From an uncultured Opitutaceae bacterium (GTDB taxonomy: Bacteria > Verrucomicrobiota > Verrucomicrobiia > Opitutales > Opitutaceae), in contig CAISPT010000042.1 of assembly GCA_903887455.1 (NCBI GenBank), positions 1 to 32,730 of the forward strand: 32,730 nucleotides of DNA, written 5' to 3'. The notes under the pieces were generated by a model. The model ran no database searches. It was given only the letters and a program-made list of their open reading frames with translations, and had not been told where the DNA came from. The first letter of the stretch is position 1; every line of letters begins with the position of its first letter. Positions 7,474 through 16,387 of this stretch are shown in pieces. The position numbers and the translations under genes were made by a program.

Positions 7474-8877
7474 CTACGAGGACCTCACCCTGAGCGGGAG
7501 CAGGGCGGCGTCCTGCATCCCGTGGATGATCTTCTTGTCCGGCGGACAGAACGTCGCCAAGGCCCCAGAAAGGCGGGCCTTGCCCCCGACCACGAAATAG
7601 TACGGGCAGAGCCTCAGGCGGCCATCGCTCTCCGAGGCCTCATGCGGGGCCTCGGCAGCATAGAGGCTGTGCCTCACTCTCCTCGGTTTCCGGTAGTCCT
7701 GAAGGACGTGAAGGTTGGTCGGGGCAAGCTCGAGGGCGCGCTCGACCCCCTGCTGCCACTCCTCGCGTGAGGAGTCGCTTCCTAGGACGACGCTCCGGGC
7801 TCCCCAAGCGGTCTCGTGGAATCCGCTGATCTTGATGATCAGGTCGCGCTCCTTCTGCGTCGCAGATATAAGGTCCCTCCATGATCCAAGGGCCCTTCCT
7901 GCGGCACGGGGGCCATCGAGGACCGCCCCTGGCGGCAGCGGCGCCGGGTCAATGACCCAGGTCGGAGGTATCAGGGCCTTAAGGAGCTTGTGCGCACGGC
8001 CGCCGAGCGCCTCGACCCAGTAGTCCTGGAGCAGGTGATGGTGGAACAGCGCAAAGGCGAGCTTCTCCTCCTGGAACGGCCTCATCGGGGGCGCGATGGC
8101 GACCTCGCCCGCGGCCCACGCCTCGAGGATGTAGGGCGCCGTCTTGATGCTCGCCAGATCGAAGAGCTCGAAGAAGCGGTAGATGATGTCGATCTTCTCG
8201 GGGTTGCCCTCGACGTCGAAGAAGAGGGAGGCGCCAAGCGGAAAGATATCCCCGGGGCGCATGCAGAACACGCGGTGTCCGGCGACCTGGAGCTGCGAGG
8301 CGAGCCACTCCATCTCGGGCCTATAGGTCGCGGCCTCGTCGCTGACGACGAGGGCGATCAGCGGGTTGCGCACGTCCGGCCTTAGGCCCGCGAGCGACGC
8401 GTGGAAGTTGCGGATCATCGCATCGTCGGCGCCGAGGATGCCCTCGGTGGCTCCGTAGAGGCGGTTGAGGAAGGCGGTTAGCCCTATCCCGCCGGGCACC
8501 GAATCGAGTTCGGTCATCACGAACCCCTGTTCGGTGAGCAGCAGGTCCGGGCGGAGCACCGTCGGGAACATCCCCCTGTTCTTCGGATCCCTCGAGTGCG
8601 CGACGAGCGAGTCGGGCTTGCCGCGGTCGAGGTAGTCGGCGACCCAGGGGGCAGTGAGCGGCTTGTTCCTGAGGAGGTTCTTGCCGGAGACCGACCGGAT
8701 GTAGAGCGCTTCGAGGGCCTGGTGGAACTCAAGGCACGCCGCCCCGATGGCCTCGAGCTCCTGGAGCTGGGCCTGTTCCACGGGCCACGCATGCGGGGAG
8801 AGGCGCCAGGTCTTGTCCTCGAAGAGGGGCTGCGCGCCGAAGGCCGACCTGAGGTCCTCAAAGGGGAGCTTGTTCAT
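7474..8877 (-). CDS. Hypothetical protein, possible circularly permuted ATP-grasp enzyme
   Basis: The 467-residue cytoplasmic protein is not one I can name. Several patches recall circularly permuted ATP-grasp proteins of the glutathionylspermidine-synthase type: RPDLLLTEQGFVMTELDSVP near residues 108-127, followed by GGIG, then DLIIKISGFHETAWGARSV around residues 340-360 as a possible nucleotide-binding Lys strand, then VLQDYRKP, and a late LRLCPYYFVVGGKARLSGAL block. ATP-grasp enzymes typically ligate a carboxylate to an amine or thiol. Here the match is by eye only and the substrate is unknown. The ATG lies 10 bases after the prfB stop, so the gene is probably co-transcribed with prfB. It has no signal peptide or membrane segment. 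Confidence 0.6.
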   Translation of the reverse strand: MNKLPFEDLRSAFGAQPLFEDKTWRLSPHAWPVEQAQLQELEAIGAACLEFHQALEALYIRSVSGKNLLRNKPLTAPWVADYLDRGKPDSLVAHSRDPKNRGMFPTVLRPDLLLTEQGFVMTELDSVPGGIGLTAFLNRLYGATEGILGADDAMIRNFHASLAGLRPDVRNPLIALVVSDEAATYRPEMEWLASQLQVAGHRVFCMRPGDIFPLGASLFFDVEGNPEKIDIIYRFFELFDLASIKTAPYILEAWAAGEVAIAPPMRPFQEEKLAFALFHHHLLQDYWVEALGGRAHKLLKALIPPTWVIDPAPLPPGAVLDGPRAAGRALGSWRDLISATQKERDLIIKISGFHETAWGARSVVLGSDSSREEWQQGVERALELAPTNLHVLQDYRKPRRVRHSLYAAEAPHEASESDGRLRLCPYYFVVGGKARLSGALATFCPPDKKIIHGMQDAALLPLRVRSS

Positions 8878-8887
8878 CCTCGGTGTG

Positions 8888-10031
8888 CTAGTCGTCGATC
8901 TGGATGTCCTTGTTCCTGTGCCTGGGGCTACCTGCCCGGAGCCACGCCGTCACGAACGGGTCGATCTTCCCGTCGAGCACACCCTGGGTGTCGCTCGTGC
9001 TGTAGCCCGTCCTCAGGTCTTTCACCATCTGGTAGGGCTGCAGGACGTAGCTCCTGATCTGGCTGCCCCAGCCGATCTCGCCCTTCTCGCCGTAGAAGCG
9101 CTCCATCTCGCTCCTCTGCTCGTCCTGCTTCTTCTCGTAGAGGCGGGCCTTAAGCACACTCATCGCGCTCGCCCGGTTCTTGATCTGCGACCGCTCGTTC
9201 TGGCAGACGACCACGATGCCGCTGGGGATGTGCGTGACGCGCACCGCAGAGTCCGTCGTGTTGACGCCCTGCCCTCCCTTGCCCGAGCTCCGGTAGACGT
9301 CCACGCGGATCTCGCTCTCGGGGATCTCGATCTCGATCTCCTCGTTGATCTCCGCGACCACGTCCACCGCGCAAAAGGAGGTGTGCCGGCGCTTGTTCGA
9401 GTCGAAGGGGCTAATACGGACGAGCCTGTGGACGCCGCGTTCGGCCTTCGCATAGCCGTAGGCGTTCTCGCCCTTCAGGACGAGCGTCGCCTTGGTGATG
9501 CCCGCCTGGTCGCCGGACTGCACGTCCTGGACCTCGACCTCGAAGCCCCGGCGCTCAGCCCAGCGGTTGTACATCCGGAAGAGCATGTCCGCCCAGTCGC
9601 AGGACTCGGTACCCCCGGCGCCCGCCTGGATCGAGAGGAAGGCGTTGTTGCGATCGAACTGCCCGGTGAGGAACGAGGCGATCTCAAGCTTATCGAGCTC
9701 CTCGCCCATCACGCCGACGGACGCCTCAAGCTCCTTCTCGTGGGACTCGCGCTCCGCCGGGTCGTAGGCTCCGATCAATTCGAGCATGACGTCGATGTCG
9801 TCCACCTTCCCCTGGAAGGCGATCACGGGCAGGATCGCGCGCTTCATCGCGTTGAGTTTTGCGATGTGCTTTTGGGCCCTCTCGTTGTTGTCCCAGAATG
9901 CTGGATCGCCCATCTGGGCCTCCAGCGCCTCTATCTCCCTGCGCTTTTGGTCGACGTCAAAGAAACCTCCACAGGTGGCCTGCGCGCTTCTTGATGCTCT
10001 CGATCTGGTTGACGGCTTCGGGGGAGATCAT
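8888..10031 (-). CDS. prfB: Peptide chain release factor 2 (RF2), made by programmed +1 frameshift
   Basis: RF2 ends translation at UGA and UAA. The gene starts at the ATG at 10031, reads 24 codons ([20 protein letters not shown] and four more), and meets an in-frame TGA at 9959-9957. A +1 shift on CTT T continues in the second frame as [20 protein letters not shown] and onward to the stop at 8888, about 380 residues in all. The anticodon-like SPF tripeptide ([15 protein letters not shown]) that defines RF2 and the catalytic GGQ motif ([10 protein letters not shown]) are both present. Annotating only the frame that begins at MGDPAFW (9913) would lose about 39 residues. The genes on either side are a downstream partner at 7474-8877 and a divergent aldo/keto reductase. 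Confidence 0.95.
9956..9970 (-). promoter_or_regulatory. prfB programmed +1 frameshift site
   Basis: Read on the minus strand the site is GGAGG TTT CTT TGA C. A Shine-Dalgarno-like GGAGG stands three bases before the slippery CTT, which is followed by the UGA stop and C. This is the layout of the classic bacterial prfB site, where low RF2 lets the ribosome slip from CUU to UUU and complete RF2. The site therefore makes RF2 synthesis self-regulating. Confidence 0.93.
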
Positions 10032-10146
10032 GTTTGAACGGCAAATAAAACCTGCCCCGGGCCGGACAGCAAGCGGACAAGGGGTTTCGGCGGGTGATTG
10101 GGCCAAGACACCTTGCGCCGCGGCGGCTTGCGAGTAGCCTTGCCCC

Positions 10147-11148
10147 GTGAGCACCATCAAAGAACGAAAGCTCGGCAGGGGCGGCCTCGCAGTCTCGGCG
10201 GTCGGGCTCGGCTGCATGGGCATGAGCGAGTTCTACGACCCGAAGGGCATGGACGAGGCGGAGTCCATCCGTGTGATCCACTCCTTCCTCGACGCCGGTG
10301 GAACGCTCCTGGACACGGCCGACATGTATGGGGTCGGGCGCAACGAGGAGCTCGTGGGGCGCGCGATCGCCGGGCGGCGGCATCAGGTCGTCCTCGCCAC
10401 CAAGTTCGGCAATGTCCGCGGCCCCAAAGGGGAGTTCCTGGGCGTCCGCGGGGACCCGGACTACGTCCGGCAGTGCTGCGACACGAGCCTGCGCAGGCTC
10501 GGAGTTGACGTGATCGACCTCTACTACCAGCACCGGGTCGACCCCAAGGTCCCAATAGAGGACACGGTGGGGGCCATGGCCGGTCTTGTATCCGCGGGCA
10601 AGGTGCGCTTCCTCGGGCTATCCGAAGCCGCGCCGGCGACCCTCCGGCGGGCGGCCGCGGTGCACCCGATCGCGGCGCTCCAGACGGAATACTCGCTCTG
10701 GAGCCGGGACCCCGAGGGCGGCCTGCTAGCGACGACGCGCGAGCTGGGAATCGGATTCGTGGCCTACAGCCCCCTTGGGCGCGGCTTCCTCACGGGCCAG
10801 TTTCAGTCCATCGACGACCTGCCAGCCGACGACTACCGGCGCAACTCACCCCGCTTCCAGGGAGCGAACTTCCAGAGGAACCTGGATCTCGTTCGCCACA
10901 TCGAGGCGCTCGCCAGGGAGAAGGGCTGCTCCACGAGCCAGCTGGCCCTTGCATGGGTGCTTGCCCAGGGCGAAGACATCGTGCCAATCCCGGGGACCAA
11001 GCGCCTCAGATACCTTGAGCAGAACCTGGGGGCGCTCTCGGTAAGCCTCTCCCGGGCGGACATGAGGGCGATCGACGCCGTCCTTCCCGCCGGAACCGCC
11101 GCGGGCGAACGCTACCCGGCCCCGAGCATGCTTGCCGTCAACCGCTAG
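10147..11148 (+). CDS. Aldo/keto reductase
   Basis: This 333-residue NADPH-dependent oxidoreductase should be cytoplasmic. The family tetrad is visible as Asp56 and Tyr61 (DTADMYG), Lys86 (LATKFG) and His129 (YYQHRVD). The N terminus carries [12 protein letters not shown], and the C-terminal cofactor region reads [19 protein letters not shown]. The family acts on aldehydes and ketones; the substrate cannot be read from sequence. This subgroup resembles the widespread YajO/AKR13-like enzymes. It starts at GTG with no evident ribosome-binding sequence. It is monocistronic in appearance, diverges from prfB, and its 3' end overlaps the converging antiporter gene by 11 bases. Confidence 0.92.
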   Translation: MSTIKERKLGRGGLAVSAVGLGCMGMSEFYDPKGMDEAESIRVIHSFLDAGGTLLDTADMYGVGRNEELVGRAIAGRRHQVVLATKFGNVRGPKGEFLGVRGDPDYVRQCCDTSLRRLGVDVIDLYYQHRVDPKVPIEDTVGAMAGLVSAGKVRFLGLSEAAPATLRRAAAVHPIAALQTEYSLWSRDPEGGLLATTRELGIGFVAYSPLGRGFLTGQFQSIDDLPADDYRRNSPRFQGANFQRNLDLVRHIEALAREKGCSTSQLALAWVLAQGEDIVPIPGTKRLRYLEQNLGALSVSLSRADMRAIDAVLPAGTAAGERYPAPSMLAVNR

Positions 11149-12757
11149 CCGGCGGGGGCCTCGAGCCGGCGAGCAGCGACTCCTCATGGTCGAGGAGCAG
11201 CTGAAGCGGCCGGTGCACCTCGTCGATGATCTGGCCGCTCCTCCAGAGCCTGTCGAGGGCCGCGCGCTCGGCCTTGAGCGCCTCCAATCGGTAGCCGTGC
11301 CCGGCGTGCCGCCGGCGGCTCGCCCTGACCCGGGTCTCCCCCTCGGCCGCCAGCGCCGCCAGCCTCTGCTCGTACTCGGAGATCACCAGCCCGAGGGCTG
11401 CACCGTGCTCCTCGGTCTGGGCGCCGGGCTCGAGTTCGCGGAGGGCCTGGAGCCCTGCCTCGACCGCCGTCATGCGAGCCAGGCGCTCCTCCCTCGGCCT
11501 ATCCTCGTCCTCTCCGATGCCGAGCCTGCGGATCAGCCACTCGAGCGTCGTGCCCTGGACAAGGAGCGTCGTGGCGATGACCCCGAACGCCAGGAAGATC
11601 ACAATGTCCCTGCCCGGGAACCGGGAGCCGTCACCCAGGTAGAGCGGGATAGAGAGGGCGGCCGCCAGGGTCACCGTGCCGCGCATTCCGGCCCAGCTGA
11701 CGACCAGAACCGCACGGGGATTCGAGGGCTTCTCGCGGCGCCTGACCCCCGGGAACAGGAACGGGAGATAGGTGCCCGGGAAGACCCAGACGATGCGTGA
11801 CAGCATCGCCGTTCCCGAGACGGCGGCGGTCATGCCGAGCAGCTGAAGGACGCTGAACTCGTGGCTCACGGCCGCGAAAAGCGGCTCGAACTGCAGGCCG
11901 AGCAGGACGAAGGCTATCCCGTTAAGCCAGAAGATGACCATCGACCACACCCCGTAGGCGTGCTGGCGGCTCTCGGCATCCATCCTGACGGGATCCCTCC
12001 ACCCCGAATAGAGGCCGGCCGCCACCACGGCAAGGACGCCGGAGACGTGAAGGTGCTCGGCTGCAAGGTAGGCCGCGTAGGGCGTGAGCAGGGAGAGCGT
12101 GGTCTCGATCATCGAATCGCTCGCCTCCACGTGCCGGAGGAGGTCCCTGAGGCGCCCCACGCCGTAGCCGAGTGAGAGCCCGACCGCGAATCCCCCCAGG
12201 GCCAGCACCGAGAACTCCCAGGCGGCCTGCCTAACGGAGAAGGTCCCGGCGAGGGCGGCAGCGAGGGCGAACTTGAACGCGACGAGCCCCGTGGCGTCGT
12301 TCATCAGGCTCTCGCCGTTGAGGATTGTCGTCATGCGGGCGGGGATCCTCAGGTGCTCGGTGGCCGAGTTGACGGCGACCGCGTCGGTCGGCGAGACGAT
12401 AGCCCCGAGCGCAAAGGCCATCGCCAGCGGCAGGCCCGGGACCAAGAGGTGGGCCACCAGCCCGACCGCAAGGGTCGTGAAGACCACGAGCCCTATTGCG
12501 AGGAGCAGGATGGGGCGCTTGGCCTTCAGGAGCTCGCGGATAGGCATGAGCCACCCATCGGAGAAGATGAGGGGCGGAAGGAAGCACAGGAAGAAAAACG
12601 CGGGATCCAGCGTGAACGGGGGGAACCCTCGCAGGTAGCCGAAGGCGACCCCGCCGGCCAGGTAGGTGATCAGCTGCGGCCAGGGCAGCCAGCGGCCGAC
12701 GACGGCAAGGCCCGCAATCAGGAGCAAAAGGAGAAGGGCGTGCTCGAACTCGGTCAT
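11138..12757 (-). CDS. CPA1-family Na+/H+ antiporter
   Basis: The 539-residue inner-membrane protein exchanges H+ for Na+ (or K+) and has about twelve hydrophobic segments in the first 410 residues. Key motifs are SPTDAVAV with Asp125, [12 protein letters not shown] with the Asn153-Asp154 pair expected for electroneutral CPA1 exchangers, and [17 protein letters not shown] further on. A cytoplasmic tail of about 120 residues, rich in Arg, Glu and Leu, follows, as in many bacterial NhaP-like members. It starts 36 bases after tatC on the same strand and is the last gene of the run that begins at valS. Its final bases overlap the end of the opposing aldo/keto reductase gene. Ion specificity is uncertain. 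Confidence 0.92.
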   Translation of the reverse strand: MTEFEHALLLLLLIAGLAVVGRWLPWPQLITYLAGGVAFGYLRGFPPFTLDPAFFFLCFLPPLIFSDGWLMPIRELLKAKRPILLLAIGLVVFTTLAVGLVAHLLVPGLPLAMAFALGAIVSPTDAVAVNSATEHLRIPARMTTILNGESLMNDATGLVAFKFALAAALAGTFSVRQAAWEFSVLALGGFAVGLSLGYGVGRLRDLLRHVEASDSMIETTLSLLTPYAAYLAAEHLHVSGVLAVVAAGLYSGWRDPVRMDAESRQHAYGVWSMVIFWLNGIAFVLLGLQFEPLFAAVSHEFSVLQLLGMTAAVSGTAMLSRIVWVFPGTYLPFLFPGVRRREKPSNPRAVLVVSWAGMRGTVTLAAALSIPLYLGDGSRFPGRDIVIFLAFGVIATTLLVQGTTLEWLIRRLGIGEDEDRPREERLARMTAVEAGLQALRELEPGAQTEEHGAALGLVISEYEQRLAALAAEGETRVRASRRRHAGHGYRLEALKAERAALDRLWRSGQIIDEVHRPLQLLLDHEESLLAGSRPPPASG

Positions 12758-12793
12758 GACTCGGCGCCTGGAACCGGTTCGTGGGGGCCGGGC

Positions 12794-13786
12794 CTAGGCC
12801 GCGACGGCCTCGGCCTGCTTCTTCTTCTTTTGCTTGTCCCAGTACCAGGCGATCCAGATGCAGACCTCATAGAGCAGGTAGAGCGGGATCGCCATCGCAA
12901 CCTGGGTGACGACCTCGGGGGTCGTCAGCACAGCCCCAAGGACAAGCGAGAGGACGGCGACGTGCCTGCGGTACTTCTTGAGGTGCTCGTGGGTGAGGAC
13001 CCCGATCTTCACGAGGAAGAGCACCACGAGCGGGAACTGGAACCCGAGGCCCATGCCGAAGATGAACTTGCAGGTGAAGTTGATGTACTCCTGTGCTCGC
13101 CAGTCCTGCGCGGAGAAGCCGAGGAGCTCCGAGTATTGAACCGAGGCGCGCAGCGCCACCGGCAGCAGGATGAAGTAGGTCGTCAGGACGCCCGCCAGGA
13201 AGAGGAAGACCGACCAGCCGAGCCAGCTGAAGATGACCTTGCGCTCCTTCAGGTTGAGCGCCGGCAGGACAAAGCCGCCCATGAAGAAAATCCAGAATGG
13301 GGACGAGATCGCCAGGGCCGCGAAGAGCGCGACGTGGAACGCCACCATGAACGACTCGGCCGGGCTGAAGTTGTGGAGCTTCACCTCGAGGAGCTCTGAG
13401 CCCTTCGGGTCCTCCTCCATGGTGAGGGTGGCGACCTGCTGGTTTCCCATCGGGGCCATTCCCATGTGGAACACGACGTGGGGCGCGTCGCCCGGCGGGA
13501 GGCCGGGGAACTGCTCGCGGGTGACCTCGTAGGGCCCGAGCCGCGTGTCGCCGATCTGGAAGGTGACCGTGGGCTTCGCCTTCTCGAACATGTGCATGTG
13601 CCGGAGCGGCTCCTCGAGCACCTTGACGAGCCAGGGGCTGCCGAAGAGGCAGGCAATCAGCGCCACCATGATCACGGCGACCGACTTGACGAGGGCGGAG
13701 CGGAGGTCGTTCAGGTGGCCCCAGAACGACTTCTTGGGCCCGACGTCCTCCAGCTCGGCCGCTGCGGTGGGGATTTCTTCGGCCAC
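12794..13786 (-). CDS. tatC: Sec-independent protein translocase TatC with enlarged first loop
   Basis: TatC is the receptor of the twin-arginine export pathway in the inner membrane and binds the RR signal of folded substrates. The 330-residue protein has the N-terminal FWGHLNDLRSALV helix, six membrane spans, LKERKVIFSW after span 2, TTPEVVTQ near span 5 and a Lys-rich tail. Between span 1 (about 33-50) and the SPAESFMVAFHVALF segment (141-155) there are about 90 residues, roughly 60 more than in E. coli. The usually conserved Glu of span 4 (FEVP in E. coli) is Gln250 here (GFQFP). The start is GTG, 12 bases after fcl. No tatA or tatB is present in the window. The identity is secure despite the odd loop. 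Confidence 0.93.
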   Translation of the reverse strand: MAEEIPTAAAELEDVGPKKSFWGHLNDLRSALVKSVAVIMVALIACLFGSPWLVKVLEEPLRHMHMFEKAKPTVTFQIGDTRLGPYEVTREQFPGLPPGDAPHVVFHMGMAPMGNQQVATLTMEEDPKGSELLEVKLHNFSPAESFMVAFHVALFAALAISSPFWIFFMGGFVLPALNLKERKVIFSWLGWSVFLFLAGVLTTYFILLPVALRASVQYSELLGFSAQDWRAQEYINFTCKFIFGMGLGFQFPLVVLFLVKIGVLTHEHLKKYRRHVAVLSLVLGAVLTTPEVVTQVAMAIPLYLLYEVCIWIAWYWDKQKKKKQAEAVAA

Positions 13787-13798
13787 GGGTCGGGGGGA

Positions 13799-14737
13799 CT
13801 ACGTGCGGACCGCCCCGGAGGCCTTCTCGCGCAGGAAGTCCCGGTAGGTGGACGCGATGCCGTCGCTCAGGCCGATCCTGGCCCTCCAGCCGAGCGCGGT
13901 GAGCTTGGAGGTGTCGAGCAGCTTGCGGGGCGTCCCGTCGGGCATTGACGTGTTCCAGGTGATCCGGCCCTTGTAACCCGTCGCCGCCGCGACGATCTCG
14001 GTCAGCTCGCGGATAGTGACGTCGGTGCCCGTCCCGACGTTGATCCAGTCGGGCGGGTTCTCGAGACCGAGGAGGAACGCGCAGGCGTCGGCCAGGTCGT
14101 CGACGTGCAGGAACTCCCGGCGGGGCGAGCCCGTGCCCCAGGCCTCCACCTCAGGCAGGCCCGCCTCGCGCGCCTCGTCGAACCGCCGGATCAGGGCGGG
14201 AAGGACGTGGGAGTTCTTCGGGTGGTAGTTGTCGCCCGGGCCGTAAAGGTTCGTCGGCATCGCCGAGTGGAAGAGGACGCCGTGCTGCTTGCGGTAGTAC
14301 TGGCAGAGCTTGAGCCCAGCGATCTTAGCTATCGCGTAGGCCTCGTTCGTCGCCTCGAGGGGGCCCGTGAGCAGGCACTCCTCGGTCATGGGCTGCGCCG
14401 CATGCTTCGGGTAGATGCAGGAGCTGCCGAGGAAGAGGAGCCGCCTGACCCCGCATTTCCAGGCCCCGTGCACGGTGCTAGACGCGATCGCCAGGTTCTC
14501 GTGGAGGAACTCCGCGGGGTAGGTGTTGTTGGCGTGGATCCCCCCGACCTTCGCCGCGGCCACCACGACCACGTCTGGTTTCTCGCCCGCGAGGAACGCC
14601 TCGACGGCGGACTGGCTCGTGAGGTCCAGCTGGGAGCGGTCCCGGGTGACAAGCTCAACGCCCGGCTCCGCGCGGAGCCGACGGACAAGCGCCGACCCCA
14701 CCATCCCGCGATGGCCTGCGATGAAGATCTTGGTCAC
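13799..14737 (-). CDS. fcl: GDP-L-fucose synthase
   Basis: This 312-residue short-chain dehydrogenase/reductase epimerises and reduces GDP-4-keto-6-deoxy-mannose to GDP-L-fucose with NADPH. The cofactor motif GHRGMVG (residues 8-14), the GSSCIYP segment with Ser106 and Cys107, and the YAIAK pair Tyr134/Lys138 match the enzyme. The [11 protein letters not shown] and [12 protein letters not shown] blocks are also diagnostic. Its ATG overlaps the gmd stop by 4 bases (ATGA), so it is translationally coupled to the enzyme of the preceding step. The product would feed fucosylated surface polysaccharide or lipopolysaccharide; no glycosyltransferase lies nearby. Confidence 0.95.
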   Translation of the reverse strand: MTKIFIAGHRGMVGSALVRRLRAEPGVELVTRDRSQLDLTSQSAVEAFLAGEKPDVVVVAAAKVGGIHANNTYPAEFLHENLAIASSTVHGAWKCGVRRLLFLGSSCIYPKHAAQPMTEECLLTGPLEATNEAYAIAKIAGLKLCQYYRKQHGVLFHSAMPTNLYGPGDNYHPKNSHVLPALIRRFDEAREAGLPEVEAWGTGSPRREFLHVDDLADACAFLLGLENPPDWINVGTGTDVTIRELTEIVAAATGYKGRITWNTSMPDGTPRKLLDTSKLTALGWRARIGLSDGIASTYRDFLREKASGAVRT

Positions 14738-15750
14738 GGACGCGGCAGCTTCGCGATCTGCGACTCGCGCTTGGCGAGATCGAGGTCAGCCTCCACCATG
14801 ATCTTTACGAGCTCCTTGAAGCGGACGGTCGGCTTCCAGCCGAGCTGGCGGGTCGCCTTGGCGGGATCGCCGATCAGGAGCTCGACCTCCGCGGGCCGCT
14901 CGTAGCGGGAGTCGTGCTTGACGTATTTCTCCCAGTCGAGCCCCACGCAGGCGAAAGCATCGCGGCAGAAGTCCTTCACGCTATGGGTCTCATTCGTGGC
15001 CACGACGTAGTCGTCGGGCTTCTCCTGCTGGAGCATGATCCACATCATCTCCACGTACTCCTTGGCGTAGCCCCAGTCGCGCTGGGCATCGAGGTTGCCG
15101 AGGTAGAGGGAATCCTGGAGCCCCATCTTGATGCGGGTCGCCGCCCGGGTGATCTTTCGGGTCACGAAGGTCTCGCCGCGCCTCGGCGACTCGTGGTTGA
15201 AGAGGATACCGTTGCTCGCGTGGAGGTTGTAGCTCTCGCGGTAGTTGACGGTCAGGTAGTACGCGTAGGCCTTGGCGCAGCCGTAGGGCGAGCGGGGCCA
15301 GAATGGGGTGAGCTCGGTCTGGGGCACCTGCTGGACTTTGCCGAACATCTCCGAAGAGGAGGCCTGGTAATAGCGGACCTTCTTGACGAGCCCCGCCTCG
15401 CGTATCGCCTCAAGGATGCGCTGCGCACCGAGGGCGTCGACGTCACCGGTGTACTCCGGGATGTCAAAGGAGACCCGCACGTGGGACTGCGCGCCGAGGT
15501 TGTAGATCTCGTCGGGCTGGAGCTCGTAGAGGAGCTTCACCATCTGCACCGAGTCCGCCAGGTCCCCGTAGTGGAGGAAGAGGCGGACGCCGTTCACGTG
15601 GGGGTCGCTGTAGAGGTGGTCTATCCGGCTCGTGTTGAACGTCGAGGCCCTGCGGATGATCCCGTGCACCTCATACCCCTTCTCTAGGAGGAGCTCCGCG
15701 AGATAGGAGCCGTCCTGGCCTGTGATACCGGTGATGAGTGCTTTCTTCAT
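14734..15750 (-). CDS. gmd: GDP-mannose 4,6-dehydratase
   Basis: The 338-residue enzyme converts GDP-mannose to GDP-4-keto-6-deoxy-mannose. The NADP-binding motif GITGQDG covers residues 8-14, and the active-site residues are visible as the SSS and Glu134 of ASSSEMFG and the Tyr156/Lys160 pair of [24 protein letters not shown] and [14 protein letters not shown] are further family signatures. Length agrees with other bacterial Gmd proteins. It heads the gmd-fcl pair and lies 68 bases downstream of the FMN reductase gene on the same strand. No Shine-Dalgarno sequence is seen before the ATG. Function is well supported; the destination of the sugar is unknown. Confidence 0.96.
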   Translation of the reverse strand: MKKALITGITGQDGSYLAELLLEKGYEVHGIIRRASTFNTSRIDHLYSDPHVNGVRLFLHYGDLADSVQMVKLLYELQPDEIYNLGAQSHVRVSFDIPEYTGDVDALGAQRILEAIREAGLVKKVRYYQASSSEMFGKVQQVPQTELTPFWPRSPYGCAKAYAYYLTVNYRESYNLHASNGILFNHESPRRGETFVTRKITRAATRIKMGLQDSLYLGNLDAQRDWGYAKEYVEMMWIMLQQEKPDDYVVATNETHSVKDFCRDAFACVGLDWEKYVKHDSRYERPAEVELLIGDPAKATRQLGWKPTVRFKELVKIMVEADLDLAKRESQIAKLPRP

Positions 15751-15818
15751 GTGGGTGGAAAGGGATTAAAGGCCATGGCCGACGCGGCGGGCAAGCACGC
15801 AGAGGGGCGACCAATGCC

Positions 15819-16385
15819 TCATTGGGCAAGGTGCGCCGACACGTGGACAAGGCGGCCCACGAGAGCACCGACCGACCTAAGGGCGTGGTCGTTGAGCAGG
15901 CGGCCCTCGGCGTCGAACGCTTTAGAGGCCCCGGGCAGGATGCATTGCCCGGGTACCACCAGGCATCCGAGCTTGGTGAGGAGTTGCTGGGCAAGGGCCA
16001 TTGACCGGGCCCCCCCGAGGGCGCCCGGAGAGGCGGCGATGACTGCGGCCGCCCGGCCCTCGAAGGGGTTCGGCTCGACCCGGCTGCACCAGTCCAACGC
16101 GTTTTTGAGAAGGGGCGTCGGCATCGCGTTGTACTCAGGGGAGGCGATGAGGAGCCCGTGGTGGCCCGAGACCAGAGCGGCTAGCCTGGCGGCGCCCGCG
16201 GGAACGCCGGAAGCCTCCTCCAGGTCCCCGTTGTAGAGGGGAAGCGCTAGGGAGCCCAAATCCACCACCGTGACCTCGCAGCCAGCTCGGCGCGCCTCTC
16301 CGGCCGCGACGGCAAGGAACTTGCCGTTGAGCGAGCCCAGGCGCGAGCTGCCCGAGAAGGCCAGAATGCGGACGGGGGACTCCAT
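15819..16385 (-). CDS. NADPH-dependent FMN reductase family protein
   Basis: The 188-residue flavodoxin-like protein belongs to the NADPH-dependent FMN reductase family (SsuE/ChrR/azoreductase relatives). The phosphate-binding loop GSSRLGSLN stands at residues 12-20 and the flavin-contact motif SPEYNAMPTPLLKNALDW follows in the middle. It would reduce free flavin, quinones or other acceptors with NADPH in the cytoplasm. The start lies 2 bases after the valS stop, so the two are almost certainly co-transcribed, although no functional link is obvious. Substrate cannot be predicted from the sequence. Confidence 0.9.
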   Translation of the reverse strand: MESPVRILAFSGSSRLGSLNGKFLAVAAGEARRAGCEVTVVDLGSLALPLYNGDLEEASGVPAGAARLAALVSGHHGLLIASPEYNAMPTPLLKNALDWCSRVEPNPFEGRAAAVIAASPGALGGARSMALAQQLLTKLGCLVVPGQCILPGASKAFDAEGRLLNDHALRSVGALVGRLVHVSAHLAQ

Positions 16386-16387
16386 CG

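Noticed and set aside
8888-9913. prfB starting at 9913 as a plain single-frame gene
   Set aside because: The upstream frame with GGAGG TTT CTT TGA C and RF2-like residues before and after the shift shows that the true start is at 10031.
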